A DNA stretch of 64,000 bases from an uncultured Pelagimonas sp. (GCA_947499735.1 CANMPP010000002.1:124001-188000), one strand, 5' to 3'; positions 1 to 9,075 are shown, numbered from the stretch's first letter. Made by a program: numbers and translations. The notes: generated from the sequence alone by a model not told the origin.

Positions 1-2
1 GG

Positions 3-449
3 GTGGAAGATCAACTGAGCGTAACCATCAGCCTACCTTTGGAAGATCTGTTGATCGCAGAACCAACACTTGCGGATTTGGAAAATGCCCCTGTGGCAGA
101 AGAGCTTTCCGTTCTATCCATGCCAGATCTGGTGTCTTATCTGGGTGCGCATATCGCTTTGCATCATGGCGAGATCCGCCTGCCGCTGTCCTTGCGATCG
201 GCTGCTTTGCGTTGGGACAAAAATGATCATGTTGGCGAATTCAAAGTTTTGACGGTGCAAATGACATCGCCCTGGCAGGATCCTGAAGGGGCAATGGCAC
301 TGTTATATGATATTGTCATGCATGAGATTCGAAACCACCGAGCCCAAGTGTTCTGGGAAACATCTGACGACACGCGGGCATTGCTGGCGGATTTTGGATA
401 CAAAGCCATCGATGGCGCCACGCAACCGGTTCTGATACGCTTGCCCTAA
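3..449 (+). CDS. hypothetical protein, possibly 5'-truncated
   Basis: Open frame of 148 codons entering from the left edge. The first in-frame start visible is GTG at position 3, so the true start may lie outside the window. No family is recognised. The C-terminal third (an FWETSDDTRALL stretch followed by FGYKA) superficially resembles the end of an acetyltransferase fold, but no acetyl-CoA motif is visible and I do not assign one. The next gene starts 34 bp downstream on the same strand, so the two are probably cotranscribed. Codon use looks like that of neighbouring genes, so it is likely real. Confidence 0.55.
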   Translation: MEDQLSVTISLPLEDLLIAEPTLADLENAPVAEELSVLSMPDLVSYLGAHIALHHGEIRLPLSLRSAALRWDKNDHVGEFKVLTVQMTSPWQDPEGAMALLYDIVMHEIRNHRAQVFWETSDDTRALLADFGYKAIDGATQPVLIRLP

Positions 450-483
450 GCGTTTCAACTAGGTTGCAAAGGGGCGGCGTGCG

Positions 484-1107
484 ATGTTCCGCAAACTTGC
501 CAGCACAGTATTTGGCCAGCAAGATGCCGTGCCATCTTCACCGGTGACAGAGGTTGTACAGCAAAGGTTTGCTGCACAGCTTATGGCCATTAACGCCGAC
601 CCTTATTTACATGTGGCAGATGCTCAGCACCGGATTATTTCGGTGTTTGACGATCTGCGCTTTGATCGGGCGGATATGGATATGTTGACCGGCCCCATGC
701 GCGCATATGCTGTGGCCAAGTTGGCACCTTTTGGGGTTGAGCAGGTCAGAGGGCATGTTCTAGAGCAGCGCGACTTGAACATCAGAATGCATTTGTCCCG
801 CTTTCGTGCGCTGGGCGCGTCGCCTTTTGACGCTGCACGGGAAACCACTCGGCGTGATCAAGATTACTACATCCTGACCCCAACTCAAACCGCATGCTAT
901 TTCATTGATGCCTACGCGTTCCATGATGCGATTGATCAGATCGCGGGGCTGGTGGTGAAACACCCTGTTAACCTGCTGCGCATTTCAGATTTCTGGACGC
1001 TGGAAAGCCGCAATAAAGAAATCCTGCCAGCGATCGGGCACCTAAAACTGATTCAACGTAAGGCGGTGGAAAGTGACCCGCTGTGCCGCCGCCGGGCATT
1101 GCGATGA
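484..1107 (+). CDS. hypothetical protein
   Basis: 207-residue soluble protein of unknown function. ATG start with an AAGGGG ribosome-binding site about 9 nt upstream (469-474). No signal peptide, membrane segment or recognised catalytic motif. It is mostly helical in character and rich in Arg, Asp and Ala. It follows the previous unassigned gene by 34 bp and converges with the SCP2-domain gene, whose stop lies 4 bp away. Probably a lineage-restricted Rhodobacteraceae protein; no function is proposed. Confidence 0.6.
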   Translation: MFRKLASTVFGQQDAVPSSPVTEVVQQRFAAQLMAINADPYLHVADAQHRIISVFDDLRFDRADMDMLTGPMRAYAVAKLAPFGVEQVRGHVLEQRDLNIRMHLSRFRALGASPFDAARETTRRDQDYYILTPTQTACYFIDAYAFHDAIDQIAGLVVKHPVNLLRISDFWTLESRNKEILPAIGHLKLIQRKAVESDPLCRRRALR

Positions 1108-1111
1108 TGCA

Positions 1112-1408
1112 CTAGTCAACTGTGCTGAGAACCTCGCCGATTTTCAGTGCGCGCATCGGATTTCCGTCGACAGTTAGTTTGCGCATCATAAAAGCGGTGG
1201 CTGGGTTTTGCGCGCCCGTTGCAATGTCGTAAAAGACGTTGGCCTTGGCTGTCATGGTGATGTCAGCCTCTTGGTCGCTTTCCACGGCGCCAGTTTCATC
1301 CACATAGATAACGGCCAGATCCGTCATATCCAATCGTACGCTGCCTTTGATGCGGCCCTTCGCGCGTTGGGTGATCAGGTTGATCATGTCTTCTTTTGTG
1401 ACGCTCAT
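1112..1408 (-). CDS. SCP2 sterol-binding domain protein
   Basis: 98-residue protein consisting almost entirely of an SCP2-type lipid-binding fold. The segments around GSVRLDMTDLAVIYVDE, ADITMTAKANVFYDI and the late TAFMMRKLTVDGNP follow the usual order of this family (strand-helix, then the conserved K-L-x-x-x-G-N/D turn). Small stand-alone SCP2 proteins in bacteria are thought to bind fatty acyl or sterol-like ligands; the ligand here is unknown. ATG start with a GGGAGAACC ribosome-binding region just upstream. Monocistronic and convergent with the hypothetical gene at 484. Confidence 0.8.
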   Translation of the reverse strand: MSVTKEDMINLITQRAKGRIKGSVRLDMTDLAVIYVDETGAVESDQEADITMTAKANVFYDIATGAQNPATAFMMRKLTVDGNPMRALKIGEVLSTVD

Positions 1409-1476
1409 GACGGTTCTCCCTTTGCAGCGAGATAAGCCAGTGTCGTTATTCCGTGTCTATACTGACGTTGGGTATG

Positions 1477-1507
1477 AAAAAGGCGACGGGCGGGAACCGC
1501 GTCGCCT
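1477..1507 (-). terminator. rho-independent terminator of adenosine kinase
   Basis: Stem AGGCGACG (1481-1488) pairs with CGTCGCCT (1500-1507) over an 11-nt loop. On the minus strand the hairpin is followed by a T run (plus-strand A run 1477-1481). It lies 24 bp past the adenosine kinase stop codon. Confidence 0.75.
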
Positions 1508-1530
1508 GAATGCAGTGAACCGTCGAAAGT

Positions 1531-2526
1531 TTAGATAAGGCCCTTAGAGGCGAACAGCTCTTTCAGGTCACATTCTGGGCGTGGACCCATATGTGAAATC
1601 ACTTCTCCTGCGGATGCACTGCCCATTTTACCGGCCAATTCCATATCTGCACCCGTCACAAGGCCATAGAGGAAACCGGCCGCAAACTGATCGCCAGCGC
1701 CTGTAGCATCAACGGGTGTGATCTTGTCCACTGGAACATCTGTGCGTACACTGTCTTTCACGATGGAAACGCCATCACCTGAGCGCGTGCACACCACCAA
1801 CGGACAGATCGCAGCAACAGCCGCCAGATCCGCATCCAGATCACCGTTTTGGTACAGGGACAGTATCTCGGCCTCGTTACCGATCACGTAATCGAGTTCG
1901 TTTTCGATGAGGGATAGGAAATCCTCGCGGTGGCGTTCGACGCAGAACGGATCAGAAATTGCGATACCTGCCTTACCACCTGCTGCGCGACAGGCGCGGG
2001 CCAGTTTGACGAATGCGTCTTTGCCCTTTGGTTTGTCGAATAGGTAGCCTTCTAGAAAGACGAACTCGGCCTCAGATGCGACCTCTTCTGATACGTCCTC
2101 TGGCCCCAGTTCTGCGGAGATACCGAGATATGTGTTCATAGACCGCTCACCGTCTGGTGAAACAAAGATCATGGAGCGCGAACTCGGGTGTTCGGCATTT
2201 TTGGTGGGTGGGTTCACGTAATCTGTGCCGTCTTTTTCCATCGAATCCGCGTAAAAACGGCCCAACGCATCATCCGCAACCTTGCCAATGAACCCTGTAC
2301 GCAGTCCCAGATTGCCCAGGCCTGCCAGCGTATTGGCCACTGAACCGCCAGGGGCTTCAACTCGTTCCGACATAGAGGCATACAGCAATTCAGCACGGTC
2401 TTTTTCAACCAGCTGCATAATGCCTTTTTCGATCCCCATCTGGTCCAGAAACGTATCTTCGGCGCGGGTCAGGACGTCGACAATGGCATTGCCGATGCCG
2501 ACAACCTGGTACTTTTTCTCGCTCAT
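1531..2526 (-). CDS. adenosine kinase (PfkB family)
   Basis: 331-residue ribokinase/PfkB-family sugar kinase, most like the bacterial adenosine kinases that phosphorylate adenosine to AMP with ATP in purine salvage. The N-terminal PfkB signature is seen as GGSVANTLAGLGNLG. The C-terminal signature DATGAGDQFAAGF carries the catalytic Asp and the anion hole. Length is normal. The start codon overlaps the stop of nth in an ATGA arrangement (2523-2526), so the two genes are translationally coupled. Substrate assignment rests on overall family resemblance; another PfkB nucleoside or sugar substrate is possible. Confidence 0.85.
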   Translation of the reverse strand: MSEKKYQVVGIGNAIVDVLTRAEDTFLDQMGIEKGIMQLVEKDRAELLYASMSERVEAPGGSVANTLAGLGNLGLRTGFIGKVADDALGRFYADSMEKDGTDYVNPPTKNAEHPSSRSMIFVSPDGERSMNTYLGISAELGPEDVSEEVASEAEFVFLEGYLFDKPKGKDAFVKLARACRAAGGKAGIAISDPFCVERHREDFLSLIENELDYVIGNEAEILSLYQNGDLDADLAAVAAICPLVVCTRSGDGVSIVKDSVRTDVPVDKITPVDATGAGDQFAAGFLYGLVTGADMELAGKMGSASAGEVISHMGPRPECDLKELFASKGLI

Positions 2527-3167
2527 GCGGTTTTTTCCTCAAACTGGCAGTAATCGCGTATCAAACATGCATTACATTTTGGTTTGCGTGCGACGCAAGT
2601 GTAACGCCCGTGCAAAATAAGCCAATGGTGCGCGTGATGTTGAAAGTCCACCGGAATGTGATCCTCAATCGCGCGCTCGACGGCCACCACGTCCTTGCCC
2701 GGACAAATCCCGGTACGGTTGCCAACGCGATAGATATGCGTGTCCACGGCTTGGGATGGGTGTTTCCACCACATGTTCAGCACAACATTCGCGGTCTTGC
2801 GCCCCACGCCCGGTAGGCTTTCAAGGGCAGCGCGGGAACACGGGACCTCACCATCATAGTCATCGACCAGAATTTGCGCCGTCTTCATGACGTTTTTAGC
2901 CTTCTGGCGGAACAGACCGATTGTCTTGATGTGGTCCGTCAGGTTTTCTAGGCCCAGATCCAGCATCTTTTGCGGAGTGTCGGCGATTTTGAATAACGCG
3001 GCTGTGGCTTTGTTCACCCCGGCATCCGTGGCTTGCGCAGAAAGGGCGACGGCCACCACCAAAGTGTAGGCATTCGTATGATGAAGTTCCCCTTTCGGTT
3101 CAGGTTCGGTTTCCTGAAACAGGGTGAAAATCTCGCGTAGCGTGTGATAATTCAGTTGCTTGGCCAT
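2523..3167 (-). CDS. nth: endonuclease III
   Basis: Base-excision-repair DNA glycosylase/AP lyase that removes oxidised pyrimidines. The helix-hairpin-helix is LPGVGRKTANVVL with catalytic Lys124, and the catalytic Asp is Asp142 in VDTHIYRVGNR. The [4Fe-4S] ligands C191-x6-C198-x2-C201-x5-C207 are all present. I chose the ATG at 3167 (MAKQLNY, 214 residues, close to E. coli Nth) over an in-frame start 84 bp upstream, which would run into the preceding DMT transporter gene. It is 38 bp downstream of that gene and overlaps the adenosine kinase gene by 4 bp. Confidence 0.95.
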   Translation of the reverse strand: MAKQLNYHTLREIFTLFQETEPEPKGELHHTNAYTLVVAVALSAQATDAGVNKATAALFKIADTPQKMLDLGLENLTDHIKTIGLFRQKAKNVMKTAQILVDDYDGEVPCSRAALESLPGVGRKTANVVLNMWWKHPSQAVDTHIYRVGNRTGICPGKDVVAVERAIEDHIPVDFQHHAHHWLILHGRYTCVARKPKCNACLIRDYCQFEEKTA

Positions 3168-3205
3168 AAGCGCGTTTTGCCCGCTTTTGGCCGGGGCGGC
3201 AAGGG

Positions 3206-4078
3206 TCAGGATGTCTTGGCTGTGCGGGTCACCAAATAGACCGAAAGGCATATCAACGGTATTGCCAGATATGTGCCGAGCGAAGGGCGTTCATTCAGTA
3301 GGGCCATGCCCAATACAACACCGATCACGGGCACCATATAATTGACCTGCTGTATGCGGGCTGCTCCAATTCTGGGAATGAGATAAAAGTAGATGAGAGC
3401 GGATAGGGCGGTTGGGCCGAGGCCTAAATAGATCAGTGCGAAAATTGATTCCGGTGAAATGCTGTCGGCGTTTATGGGTGTCGTGATACATAGCGCTGCG
3501 GAAATTACAGCGCTCATTGTGACTGAGGCAGCAGATGTTTGAATCGGATCCGTGCGGATCAACCGGCGTGATAGTAACGCGGTCAGCGCATAAAAGCACG
3601 CGGCCAAGATCAAGGCGCTTTGCGGCAAGATGTCGGTTCCGATGCCTAGAGCTGTTGATGGGCCAACCAAAATAGCGACGCCGGAAAAACCCAATGCGCA
3701 GCCGAAGACTTTGTTCTTTGTGATCGTTTCGTCTGCGTGGAATAAAGGTGCGAGGCACAGTGTAATCGCCGGGGCTACGCCCATTAACAGGGCGGCCAAT
3801 CCCGTGTCGACCTGTTGTTCTGCATAGCTGATCAGTAAATATGGCACCGTATTACCTGTAACCCCAACAAGGGTTGCAATCAGCCATCCATAAACACCAA
3901 TCTGTAGCTTTCGCCCGGATTGCGTCAAAAACACCAATAGGCAGGCTGCCCCCAGTATTTGCCGACCAGCAACCAGCCAATTCGGCGAAATGCTTTCGAC
4001 AGCAACACCGATTGCAAGAAACGAGCTACCCCAGAGCATCGCCAATAAAAGCCAAAGCCAAAAATCTTTTCCGCGCAT
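3206..4078 (-). CDS. EamA/DMT-family transporter
   Basis: About 290 residues with ten predicted membrane helices in two EamA repeats, the architecture of drug/metabolite exporters such as RhtA and YdcZ-like permeases. The first helix begins DFWLWLLLAMLWGSSFLA, and the second repeat ends with the typical NYMVPVIGVVLG and GTYLAIPLICLSVYL. Substrate cannot be read from sequence; export of an amino acid or metabolite is the family default. Start taken at ATG 4078; a second in-frame ATG lies 30 bp upstream at 4108. It is divergent from the Ada-type gene across a region containing a CtrA-like motif, and is followed by nth. Confidence 0.85.
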   Translation of the reverse strand: MRGKDFWLWLLLAMLWGSSFLAIGVAVESISPNWLVAGRQILGAACLLVFLTQSGRKLQIGVYGWLIATLVGVTGNTVPYLLISYAEQQVDTGLAALLMGVAPAITLCLAPLFHADETITKNKVFGCALGFSGVAILVGPSTALGIGTDILPQSALILAACFYALTALLSRRLIRTDPIQTSAASVTMSAVISAALCITTPINADSISPESIFALIYLGLGPTALSALIYFYLIPRIGAARIQQVNYMVPVIGVVLGMALLNERPSLGTYLAIPLICLSVYLVTRTAKTS

Positions 4079-4159
4079 ATGAGTGCCTTCCGAATATAGG
4101 TCTTTCAATAGGGCGCTATAAAATTTATAGCAAGCGTGGAGTTGTGTCTTCTTGCCGTG

Positions 4160-4174
4160 TTAAATGCACATTAA
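4160..4174. promoter_or_regulatory. CtrA-type motif TTAA-N7-TTAA
   Basis: TTAA at 4160-4163 and TTAA at 4171-4174 are separated by exactly 7 nt, which fits the alphaproteobacterial CtrA consensus. It sits in the divergent intergenic region, 82 bp from the EamA ATG and 66 bp from the Ada-type ATG. One of three such motifs in the window. The motif match is seen; binding is inferred. Confidence 0.4.
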
Positions 4175-4239
4175 TTCGCAACATTCGGGTCGCATCAAAA
4201 TCTGTGGGCGTTAGTGTACAGGGCTAAAGGAGCCCTTTG

Positions 4240-5142
4240 ATGCAAGACGATGAACAGAGCAGCTATCACTATCAGGTCATGGCACGTGCGATTGAGCAGG
4301 TGGATGGGTTGGGGCAGCACGCTTCGCTGGAGGATCTGGCGCGGGCCATGGATATGAGCCCGGCCCATTTCCAACGTGTCTTTTCCAAATGGGCGGGTGT
4401 GTCGCCGAAGCGGTTTCAGCAGTATCTGACATTGGGCTATGCAAAATCTTTGCTAAAGGAACGTTTTTCAACACTTGAGACGGCGCAAGCAACAGGTCTT
4501 TCTGGCACGGGGCGGCTACATGATTTGTTCCTGCGTTGGGAGGCGATGAGCCCAGGCGATTACGCAAAAGGCGGGCGAGGTCTGGTCGTCTATTGGGGAT
4601 GGTTTGATAGCCCTTTTGGTCCAGCTTTGGTCACAGGAACAGAGCGTGGCATTTGTGGGATCGCTTTTGGGGCAGAAACGGGTGAGGAGGCTGCGTTTCA
4701 GGATTTGGTGTCGCGATGGCCTAATGCGGAATTTGTCGAAGATCCAATTGCCTTACGTCCATGGGTTCAACAGGCATTTGGCCTTCATGCCGGGGGCGAT
4801 CCGGTGCCGATCTATCTGATGGGGGCTCCATTCCAGATTAAGGTTTGGGAAGCATTGATGCGTATCCCGTCTGGTTATGTGACCTCTTATTCGGAGATTG
4901 CCGATAGTATTGGTCACCCCAATGCACATCGCGCTGTTGGGACAGCAGTCGGGCGAAACCCAATTTCTTTTTTGATTCCATGCCACCGGGCGTTGCGCAA
5001 AAGCGGTGGCTTAGGGGGCTATCATTGGGGGCTGCCAGTTAAGCGTGCCATTCTGGCATGGGAAAGTGCACGGACCAATTTGCCTTCTGGGGAAGCTCAT
5101 TCGAGCGGAAATCAGCCCAAGGGGGACCTGTTCAGCAGTTGA
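4240..5142 (+). CDS. AraC-type HTH / methylated-DNA-[protein]-cysteine S-methyltransferase
   Basis: 300-residue fusion of an N-terminal AraC-type helix-turn-helix (about residues 8-110) and a C-terminal Ogt-type O6-alkylguanine alkyltransferase. The acceptor cysteine is in IPCHR (about residue 248), followed by the family's GGYHWGLPVKRAILAWE tail. It lacks the N-terminal zinc/phosphotriester domain with its second acceptor Cys that E. coli Ada carries, so sensing of phosphotriester damage is not expected. Direct reversal of O6-methylguanine is the likely role. Start chosen at ATG 4240, 7 nt after AAAGGAG (4226-4232), instead of the TTG immediately before it. Confidence 0.9.
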   Translation: MQDDEQSSYHYQVMARAIEQVDGLGQHASLEDLARAMDMSPAHFQRVFSKWAGVSPKRFQQYLTLGYAKSLLKERFSTLETAQATGLSGTGRLHDLFLRWEAMSPGDYAKGGRGLVVYWGWFDSPFGPALVTGTERGICGIAFGAETGEEAAFQDLVSRWPNAEFVEDPIALRPWVQQAFGLHAGGDPVPIYLMGAPFQIKVWEALMRIPSGYVTSYSEIADSIGHPNAHRAVGTAVGRNPISFLIPCHRALRKSGGLGGYHWGLPVKRAILAWESARTNLPSGEAHSSGNQPKGDLFSS

Positions 5143-5236
5143 ACGCCGGTTACCCGTCAACTGGGCCTGTGTGGTGTGAAAAGAGCTACGATACCATATA
5201 GGTTGTCCTCATGACCAACACTACATGGAGGCGAAG

Positions 5237-5425
5237 ATGACGAATTCAATTTTTCGAATTTTGTGTTTAGTAACAACGTTTTCCGTAATTACAGCTTGTT
5301 CAATTCCCTATGCACCGGTTGTTGATGAACCCGAGGCTACCAATGATGGTGGAACATCAAGTTCTGATGGTGACGAACCCAGAAGAAAAAGACATCATCG
5401 ACTAAAGGATGAAGATGAGAGTTGA
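5237..5425 (+). CDS. small predicted lipoprotein
   Basis: 62-residue protein with a hydrophobic leader and a lipobox (VITAC, Cys near residue 21), followed by a short acidic and then very basic tail (DGDEPRRKRHHRLKDEDES). Start taken at ATG 5237, 5 nt after GGAGG (5227-5231), in preference to an in-frame ATG at 5225 that overlaps this ribosome-binding site. No homologous family is recognised. It stands alone, 94 bp after the Ada-type gene and 117 bp before an OmpA-family lipoprotein gene. Probably membrane-anchored; function unknown. Confidence 0.6.
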   Translation: MTNSIFRILCLVTTFSVITACSIPYAPVVDEPEATNDGGTSSSDGDEPRRKRHHRLKDEDES

Positions 5426-5542
5426 TGATATGAGGGTTCAAACGGGTCTTAAATTGTGAAAATGTAGCCGCTATAGTCATTGTTATTGAATGACAGTAGT
5501 AAAAGCGCCCTAAAAGCGGTGCAACTTGTTAATGAGGCAAAT

Positions 5543-6214
5543 ATGACCCGAGCAAACTTTCCAATTCTAATGATGAGCTGTGCCGCTTTGGCACTGTCTG
5601 CCTGTACAACTGGCCCTGTGGTCCAGCAGGAAAACCCAAATCAACGGACCGTTACGGGTGCGGCGATTGGGGCGGTGACTGGGGCTTTGGCAGGCCGTGC
5701 AATTGCGGGCAGCTCTTCGCCGGAAGATCGGCGTAAATCTGTGATCCTGGGCGCTGTCACGGGCGCAGCTGTGGGTGGTGTCATCGGCAACCAGTTGGAT
5801 AAGCAAGAGGCAGAGCTGCGCCAGACGCTTGGCAGTTCTGCAACGATCCAAAATACCGGTGACAGCCTGATTGTTACGATGTCACAAGACATTCTGTTTG
5901 CAACCGATAGTGCGGATCTGCGCCCAGGCCTGATCGATGAATTGCGTTCTGTTGGTACGAACCTGCAAGCATACCCAGATACGACGGTTCAGGTGATCGG
6001 CCATACCGACAATACGGGTGATGCCGGCTATAACCAGAACCTATCTCAGCGCCGCGCGCAGTCTGTGACCAATGTTCTGGTCAGCCAAGGCGTGGCTTCT
6101 TACCGTGTCCAATCCATCGGTCGTGGTGAAGATGCACCTATCGCGTCCAACCTGACCCCAGAAGGACGCGCACAAAACCGTCGGGTTGAAATTATTATCG
6201 TTCCCACATCCTAA
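5543..6214 (+). CDS. OmpA-family outer-membrane lipoprotein with glycine zipper
   Basis: 223 residues: signal peptide with lipobox LALSAC, a glycine-zipper segment (repeated GAxxGAxxG motifs, about residues 35-85), and a C-terminal OmpA/MotB peptidoglycan-binding domain. That domain shows the typical VIGHTDNTGDAGYNQNLSQR and NRRVEIII ends. This is the YiaD-like architecture, which anchors the outer membrane to peptidoglycan. Start set at ATG 5543, directly before the signal peptide with GAGG just upstream; a longer frame from 5480 adds a non-signal extension. Followed by a clear terminator, so probably monocistronic. Confidence 0.88.
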   Translation: MTRANFPILMMSCAALALSACTTGPVVQQENPNQRTVTGAAIGAVTGALAGRAIAGSSSPEDRRKSVILGAVTGAAVGGVIGNQLDKQEAELRQTLGSSATIQNTGDSLIVTMSQDILFATDSADLRPGLIDELRSVGTNLQAYPDTTVQVIGHTDNTGDAGYNQNLSQRRAQSVTNVLVSQGVASYRVQSIGRGEDAPIASNLTPEGRAQNRRVEIIIVPTS

Positions 6215-6250
6215 TTGGATGCCGTCAGGGGATGACAAATTGACGTAACG

Positions 6251-6279
6251 ACGCCTCGCAGAAAAGGCGGGGCGTTTTT
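6251..6279 (+). terminator. rho-independent terminator
   Basis: Stem ACGCCTCGC (6251-6259) with GCGGGGCGT (6267-6275, one U-G pair), 7-nt loop, then a T run to 6279. It ends the OmpA-family gene. Confidence 0.85.
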
Positions 6280-6398
6280 ATTGAAAGCATCTTTAGCGGA
6301 CACCATGTATTCTGCAGATGTTGCGTCTGACTGCGTGATCGCTAGATTGCCCGCGATATATCCCAAATGTGGGATGCGTTCGAAAGAAGGATCAAACC

Positions 6399-7013
6399 AT
6401 GACCGTGACCCTGCATGACAAAGACCTTCCAGAAGGTCTGGACTTGGGACCTGTTGTGGCAATTGATTGCGAAACGATGGGCCTAAACCCGATGCGGGAT
6501 CGGCTATGCGTTGTTCAATTGTCCTCCGGCGATGGAACGGCGCATCTGGTGCAAATCGCGCAAGATCAAACATCCGCGCCGCGCTTAGAACACCTGTTGG
6601 GTGATCCTGACGTTCTTAAGATCTTTCACTTCGGTCGTTTCGATATTGCCGCAATGCTGCACCGATTTGGTGTGCTGACGGCACCGGTCTATTGCACTAA
6701 AATCGCCAGCAAATTGGTGCGGACCTACACAGATCGTCATGGGCTGCGTCCTTTGCTGCAAGAACAGTTGGGCGTGGATATTTCCAAGCAACAACAATCC
6801 AGCGATTGGGGTGCTGATGTTTTGACGACAGCACAAATGAATTATGCGGCCTCAGATGTGTTATACTTGCACGCGTTGAAGGAAAAATTGGATGTGATGT
6901 TGGCGCGCGAAGGGCGTTGTGATCTCGCGCAATCCTGTTTCGATTTTTTGCCAACGCGCGCGAAATTGGATTTGGCCGGTTGGCCGGATGCCGATATTTT
7001 CGCCCATTCGTGA
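6399..7013 (+). CDS. rnd: ribonuclease D-like 3'-5' exonuclease
   Basis: 204-residue DEDD-family exonuclease. Exo I appears as AIDCETMGL, Exo II as FHFGRFDIA, and Exo III as YAASDVLYLHAL (DEDDy type). Only the exonuclease domain is present; the two HRDC domains of E. coli RNase D are absent, as in many short alphaproteobacterial homologues. Likely role is 3' trimming of stable RNA. Start at ATG 6399, preceded by AAGGA; an upstream in-frame start at 6369 has no such site. It is the first gene of a likely unit with lptC, lptA and lptB. Confidence 0.9.
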   Translation: MTVTLHDKDLPEGLDLGPVVAIDCETMGLNPMRDRLCVVQLSSGDGTAHLVQIAQDQTSAPRLEHLLGDPDVLKIFHFGRFDIAAMLHRFGVLTAPVYCTKIASKLVRTYTDRHGLRPLLQEQLGVDISKQQQSSDWGADVLTTAQMNYAASDVLYLHALKEKLDVMLAREGRCDLAQSCFDFLPTRAKLDLAGWPDADIFAHS

Positions 7014-7031
7014 ATGTAAGGTGTGTGCCAA

Positions 7032-7631
7032 ATGCAGTCTGATCGGCTCTATTCCAAATTTATAGGTGGTATGAAGATCCTTCTGCCAATGGCTGCGCTG
7101 GGCTTGTTATCGACGATGTTTATGATCTCGCAGGGGCGTGAGACCGCTTTGGACATTTCAACGTTTCTAAGCGCAAATGGCGGCAGTGATCTGGTGGCTG
7201 GTATTAGTAAACCCAAATTTGCCTCAACAACGACTCAGGGCGACAGTGTGCTGGTACAGGCAGAACAGGCCCGCCCAATCGAGGACGGTTTGGTGGCGGC
7301 GTATCAGGTGGCTGCCGAGATCGACCTGATTGATGGCAGTGCCATTTCCCTCTCCGCGCTAAAGGCTGCCGTGATGGAAGATGGTGAGCGTATCGATTTG
7401 GAAGGCTCCGTTCACATGGAAAGCTCTACGGGATATCATGTTGCGACGGAGGCGTTCCAAATGCAAACAAACCGTGTGTCTGGTCAAACGCTCAGCCCGA
7501 TCGAGGCGACGGGGCCAGCCGGGTCATTTCGCGCTGATCGCATGGTTGTGACGCAAAATCAGGACACAGGGGATGTGCAATTGCATTTCACTGGAAATGT
7601 AAAGCTGGTATATCTCCCGCTGCAAGAATAG
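7032..7631 (+). CDS. lptC: LPS export protein LptC
   Basis: About 199 residues with a single N-terminal membrane anchor (ILLPMAALGLLSTMFMI) and a periplasmic beta-jellyroll domain, the layout of LptC (YrbK/DUF1239). LptC receives LPS from the LptBFG transporter and passes it to LptA. Assignment rests on the anchor, on size, and on position directly upstream of lptA and lptB. Start taken at ATG 7032; a GTG at 7023 is also possible, but AAGG at 7018-7021 is better spaced for 7032. Confidence 0.85.
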   Translation: MQSDRLYSKFIGGMKILLPMAALGLLSTMFMISQGRETALDISTFLSANGGSDLVAGISKPKFASTTTQGDSVLVQAEQARPIEDGLVAAYQVAAEIDLIDGSAISLSALKAAVMEDGERIDLEGSVHMESSTGYHVATEAFQMQTNRVSGQTLSPIEATGPAGSFRADRMVVTQNQDTGDVQLHFTGNVKLVYLPLQE

Positions 7632-7640
7632 AGGTACGAC

Positions 7641-8147
7641 ATGATCCGGTTCACACATATATTGGCAGCTTGTGCTGTATCTTTCTGGATCATGCCTGCC
7701 AGTTTGGCGCAGGCGCAAAGCGCACAGGTTTCTTTTGGTGGTATCCAACAAGACACCAGCGCACCTGTTGATGTCAGCGCGGATTCGTTGTCGATCAGTC
7801 AAAGCGACGGTACTGCGCTCTATACCGGCAATGTTGTCGTGGGGCAGGGCGAGATGCGCCTGAATGCGCCGCGTGTTTTGGTCGTGTTTGATAGCGAAGG
7901 GTCACAGATATCCCGCTTAGAGGCGACAGGTGGCGTGACATTGGTCAATGGTAGTGAGGCGGCAGAGGCCAGTCGCGCGGATTATGATCTGAAAGCTGGC
8001 ACTGTTACGATGATCGGTGATGTGCTGTTGACGCAGGGCGCGAATGCTTTGTCGGCCGAAAAAATGACCGTGTCTCTGGATGATGGCACTGCGCAAATGT
8101 CAGGCCGTGTCCGCACGATTATCAACCAACAAGCGGGGCAAAATTAA
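7641..8147 (+). CDS. lptA: LPS transport periplasmic protein LptA
   Basis: 168-residue periplasmic protein: signal peptide ending near SLAQAQS, then an OstA-N/LptA beta-jellyroll ([33 protein letters not shown] is characteristic; the motif spans residues about 36-70). It forms the bridge carrying LPS across the periplasm. Starts 9 bp after lptC, with GAGGT as ribosome-binding site, and is followed 4 bp later by lptB. Confidence 0.9.
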   Translation: MIRFTHILAACAVSFWIMPASLAQAQSAQVSFGGIQQDTSAPVDVSADSLSISQSDGTALYTGNVVVGQGEMRLNAPRVLVVFDSEGSQISRLEATGGVTLVNGSEAAEASRADYDLKAGTVTMIGDVLLTQGANALSAEKMTVSLDDGTAQMSGRVRTIINQQAGQN

Positions 8148-8151
8148 CCCC

Positions 8152-8904
8152 ATGTCCGAGTTGTCGGTAACGGATGGCCAAAGCGGCCTTGTGGTTAAAA
8201 ACCTGCGCAAGAGTTACAAGAAACGGGTCGTGATCCGGGATGTCACGATGCGATTGGATCGCGGCGAAGTGGTTGCTTTGTTGGGGCCGAACGGATCGGG
8301 CAAAACCACCAGTTTTTATTCCATTGCGGGGCTCGTTTCACCTGAGGGTGGACAGGTCAGCATTGATGGGCGTGATGTCACTAGGTTTCCAATGTATCGC
8401 CGTGCGCGCATGGGGATCGGGTATTTGCCGCAAGAAATGTCGATCTTTCGCGGCCTCAGCGTTGAAGATAATATCAACGCGATTTTGGAAGTGTCCGGTA
8501 AGGGGCGTAAAAAGCGCCGTGAACGGTTGGAAGAACTATTGGCAGAGTTTTCGGTCGAACACCTGCGTCGTGCACCGGCTATGGCCCTGTCAGGGGGCGA
8601 ACGTCGCCGCGTTGAAATTGCGCGTTGTCTGGCCGCGGATCCGAAATATTTGCTGCTTGATGAACCCTTTGCAGGCGTTGACCCGATCAGTGTGGGCGAT
8701 ATTCGCCATCTGGTGGCCGATCTGAAAAAACGCGGTATTGGCGTGCTGATCACAGATCACAATGTGCGCGAAACGCTGGAAATCGTTGATCGCGCCTATA
8801 TCTTGCACGACGGTACGGTTCTGATGTCGGGTACAGCAGATGAAGTGGTGCAAAACGAAAATGTGCGCCGCGTGTATCTGGGTGACAGTTTCCGGATTGG
8901 GTGA
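8152..8904 (+). CDS. lptB: LPS export ABC transporter ATP-binding protein LptB
   Basis: 250-residue ABC ATPase that powers LPS extraction from the inner membrane with LptFG. Walker [10 protein letters not shown] (45-53), signature LSGGE (146-150) and Walker B LLLDEP (167-172) are intact, and the Q-loop [10 protein letters not shown] and H-loop [10 protein letters not shown] are typical of LptB. Start set at ATG 8152, which follows lptA by 4 bp; a longer frame from 8080 would overlap lptA. The lptF/lptG partners are not in the window. Confidence 0.95.
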   Translation: MSELSVTDGQSGLVVKNLRKSYKKRVVIRDVTMRLDRGEVVALLGPNGSGKTTSFYSIAGLVSPEGGQVSIDGRDVTRFPMYRRARMGIGYLPQEMSIFRGLSVEDNINAILEVSGKGRKKRRERLEELLAEFSVEHLRRAPAMALSGGERRRVEIARCLAADPKYLLLDEPFAGVDPISVGDIRHLVADLKKRGIGVLITDHNVRETLEIVDRAYILHDGTVLMSGTADEVVQNENVRRVYLGDSFRIG

Positions 8905-9075
8905 TACCCGGTATCGCATCTTATGCGTCAAACCAATCTAGATTTATTCAAATGCACGCGGATTTTCCTGGTTTGGCGATGGAATTCGGGCTGCGTGAAA
9001 TCCGCATTGTTAAGGGTGGTTTGCGATAATTGAGCGTCATTTTATGGCATTTCATTTTCAAAACAGAAGGTTGAA

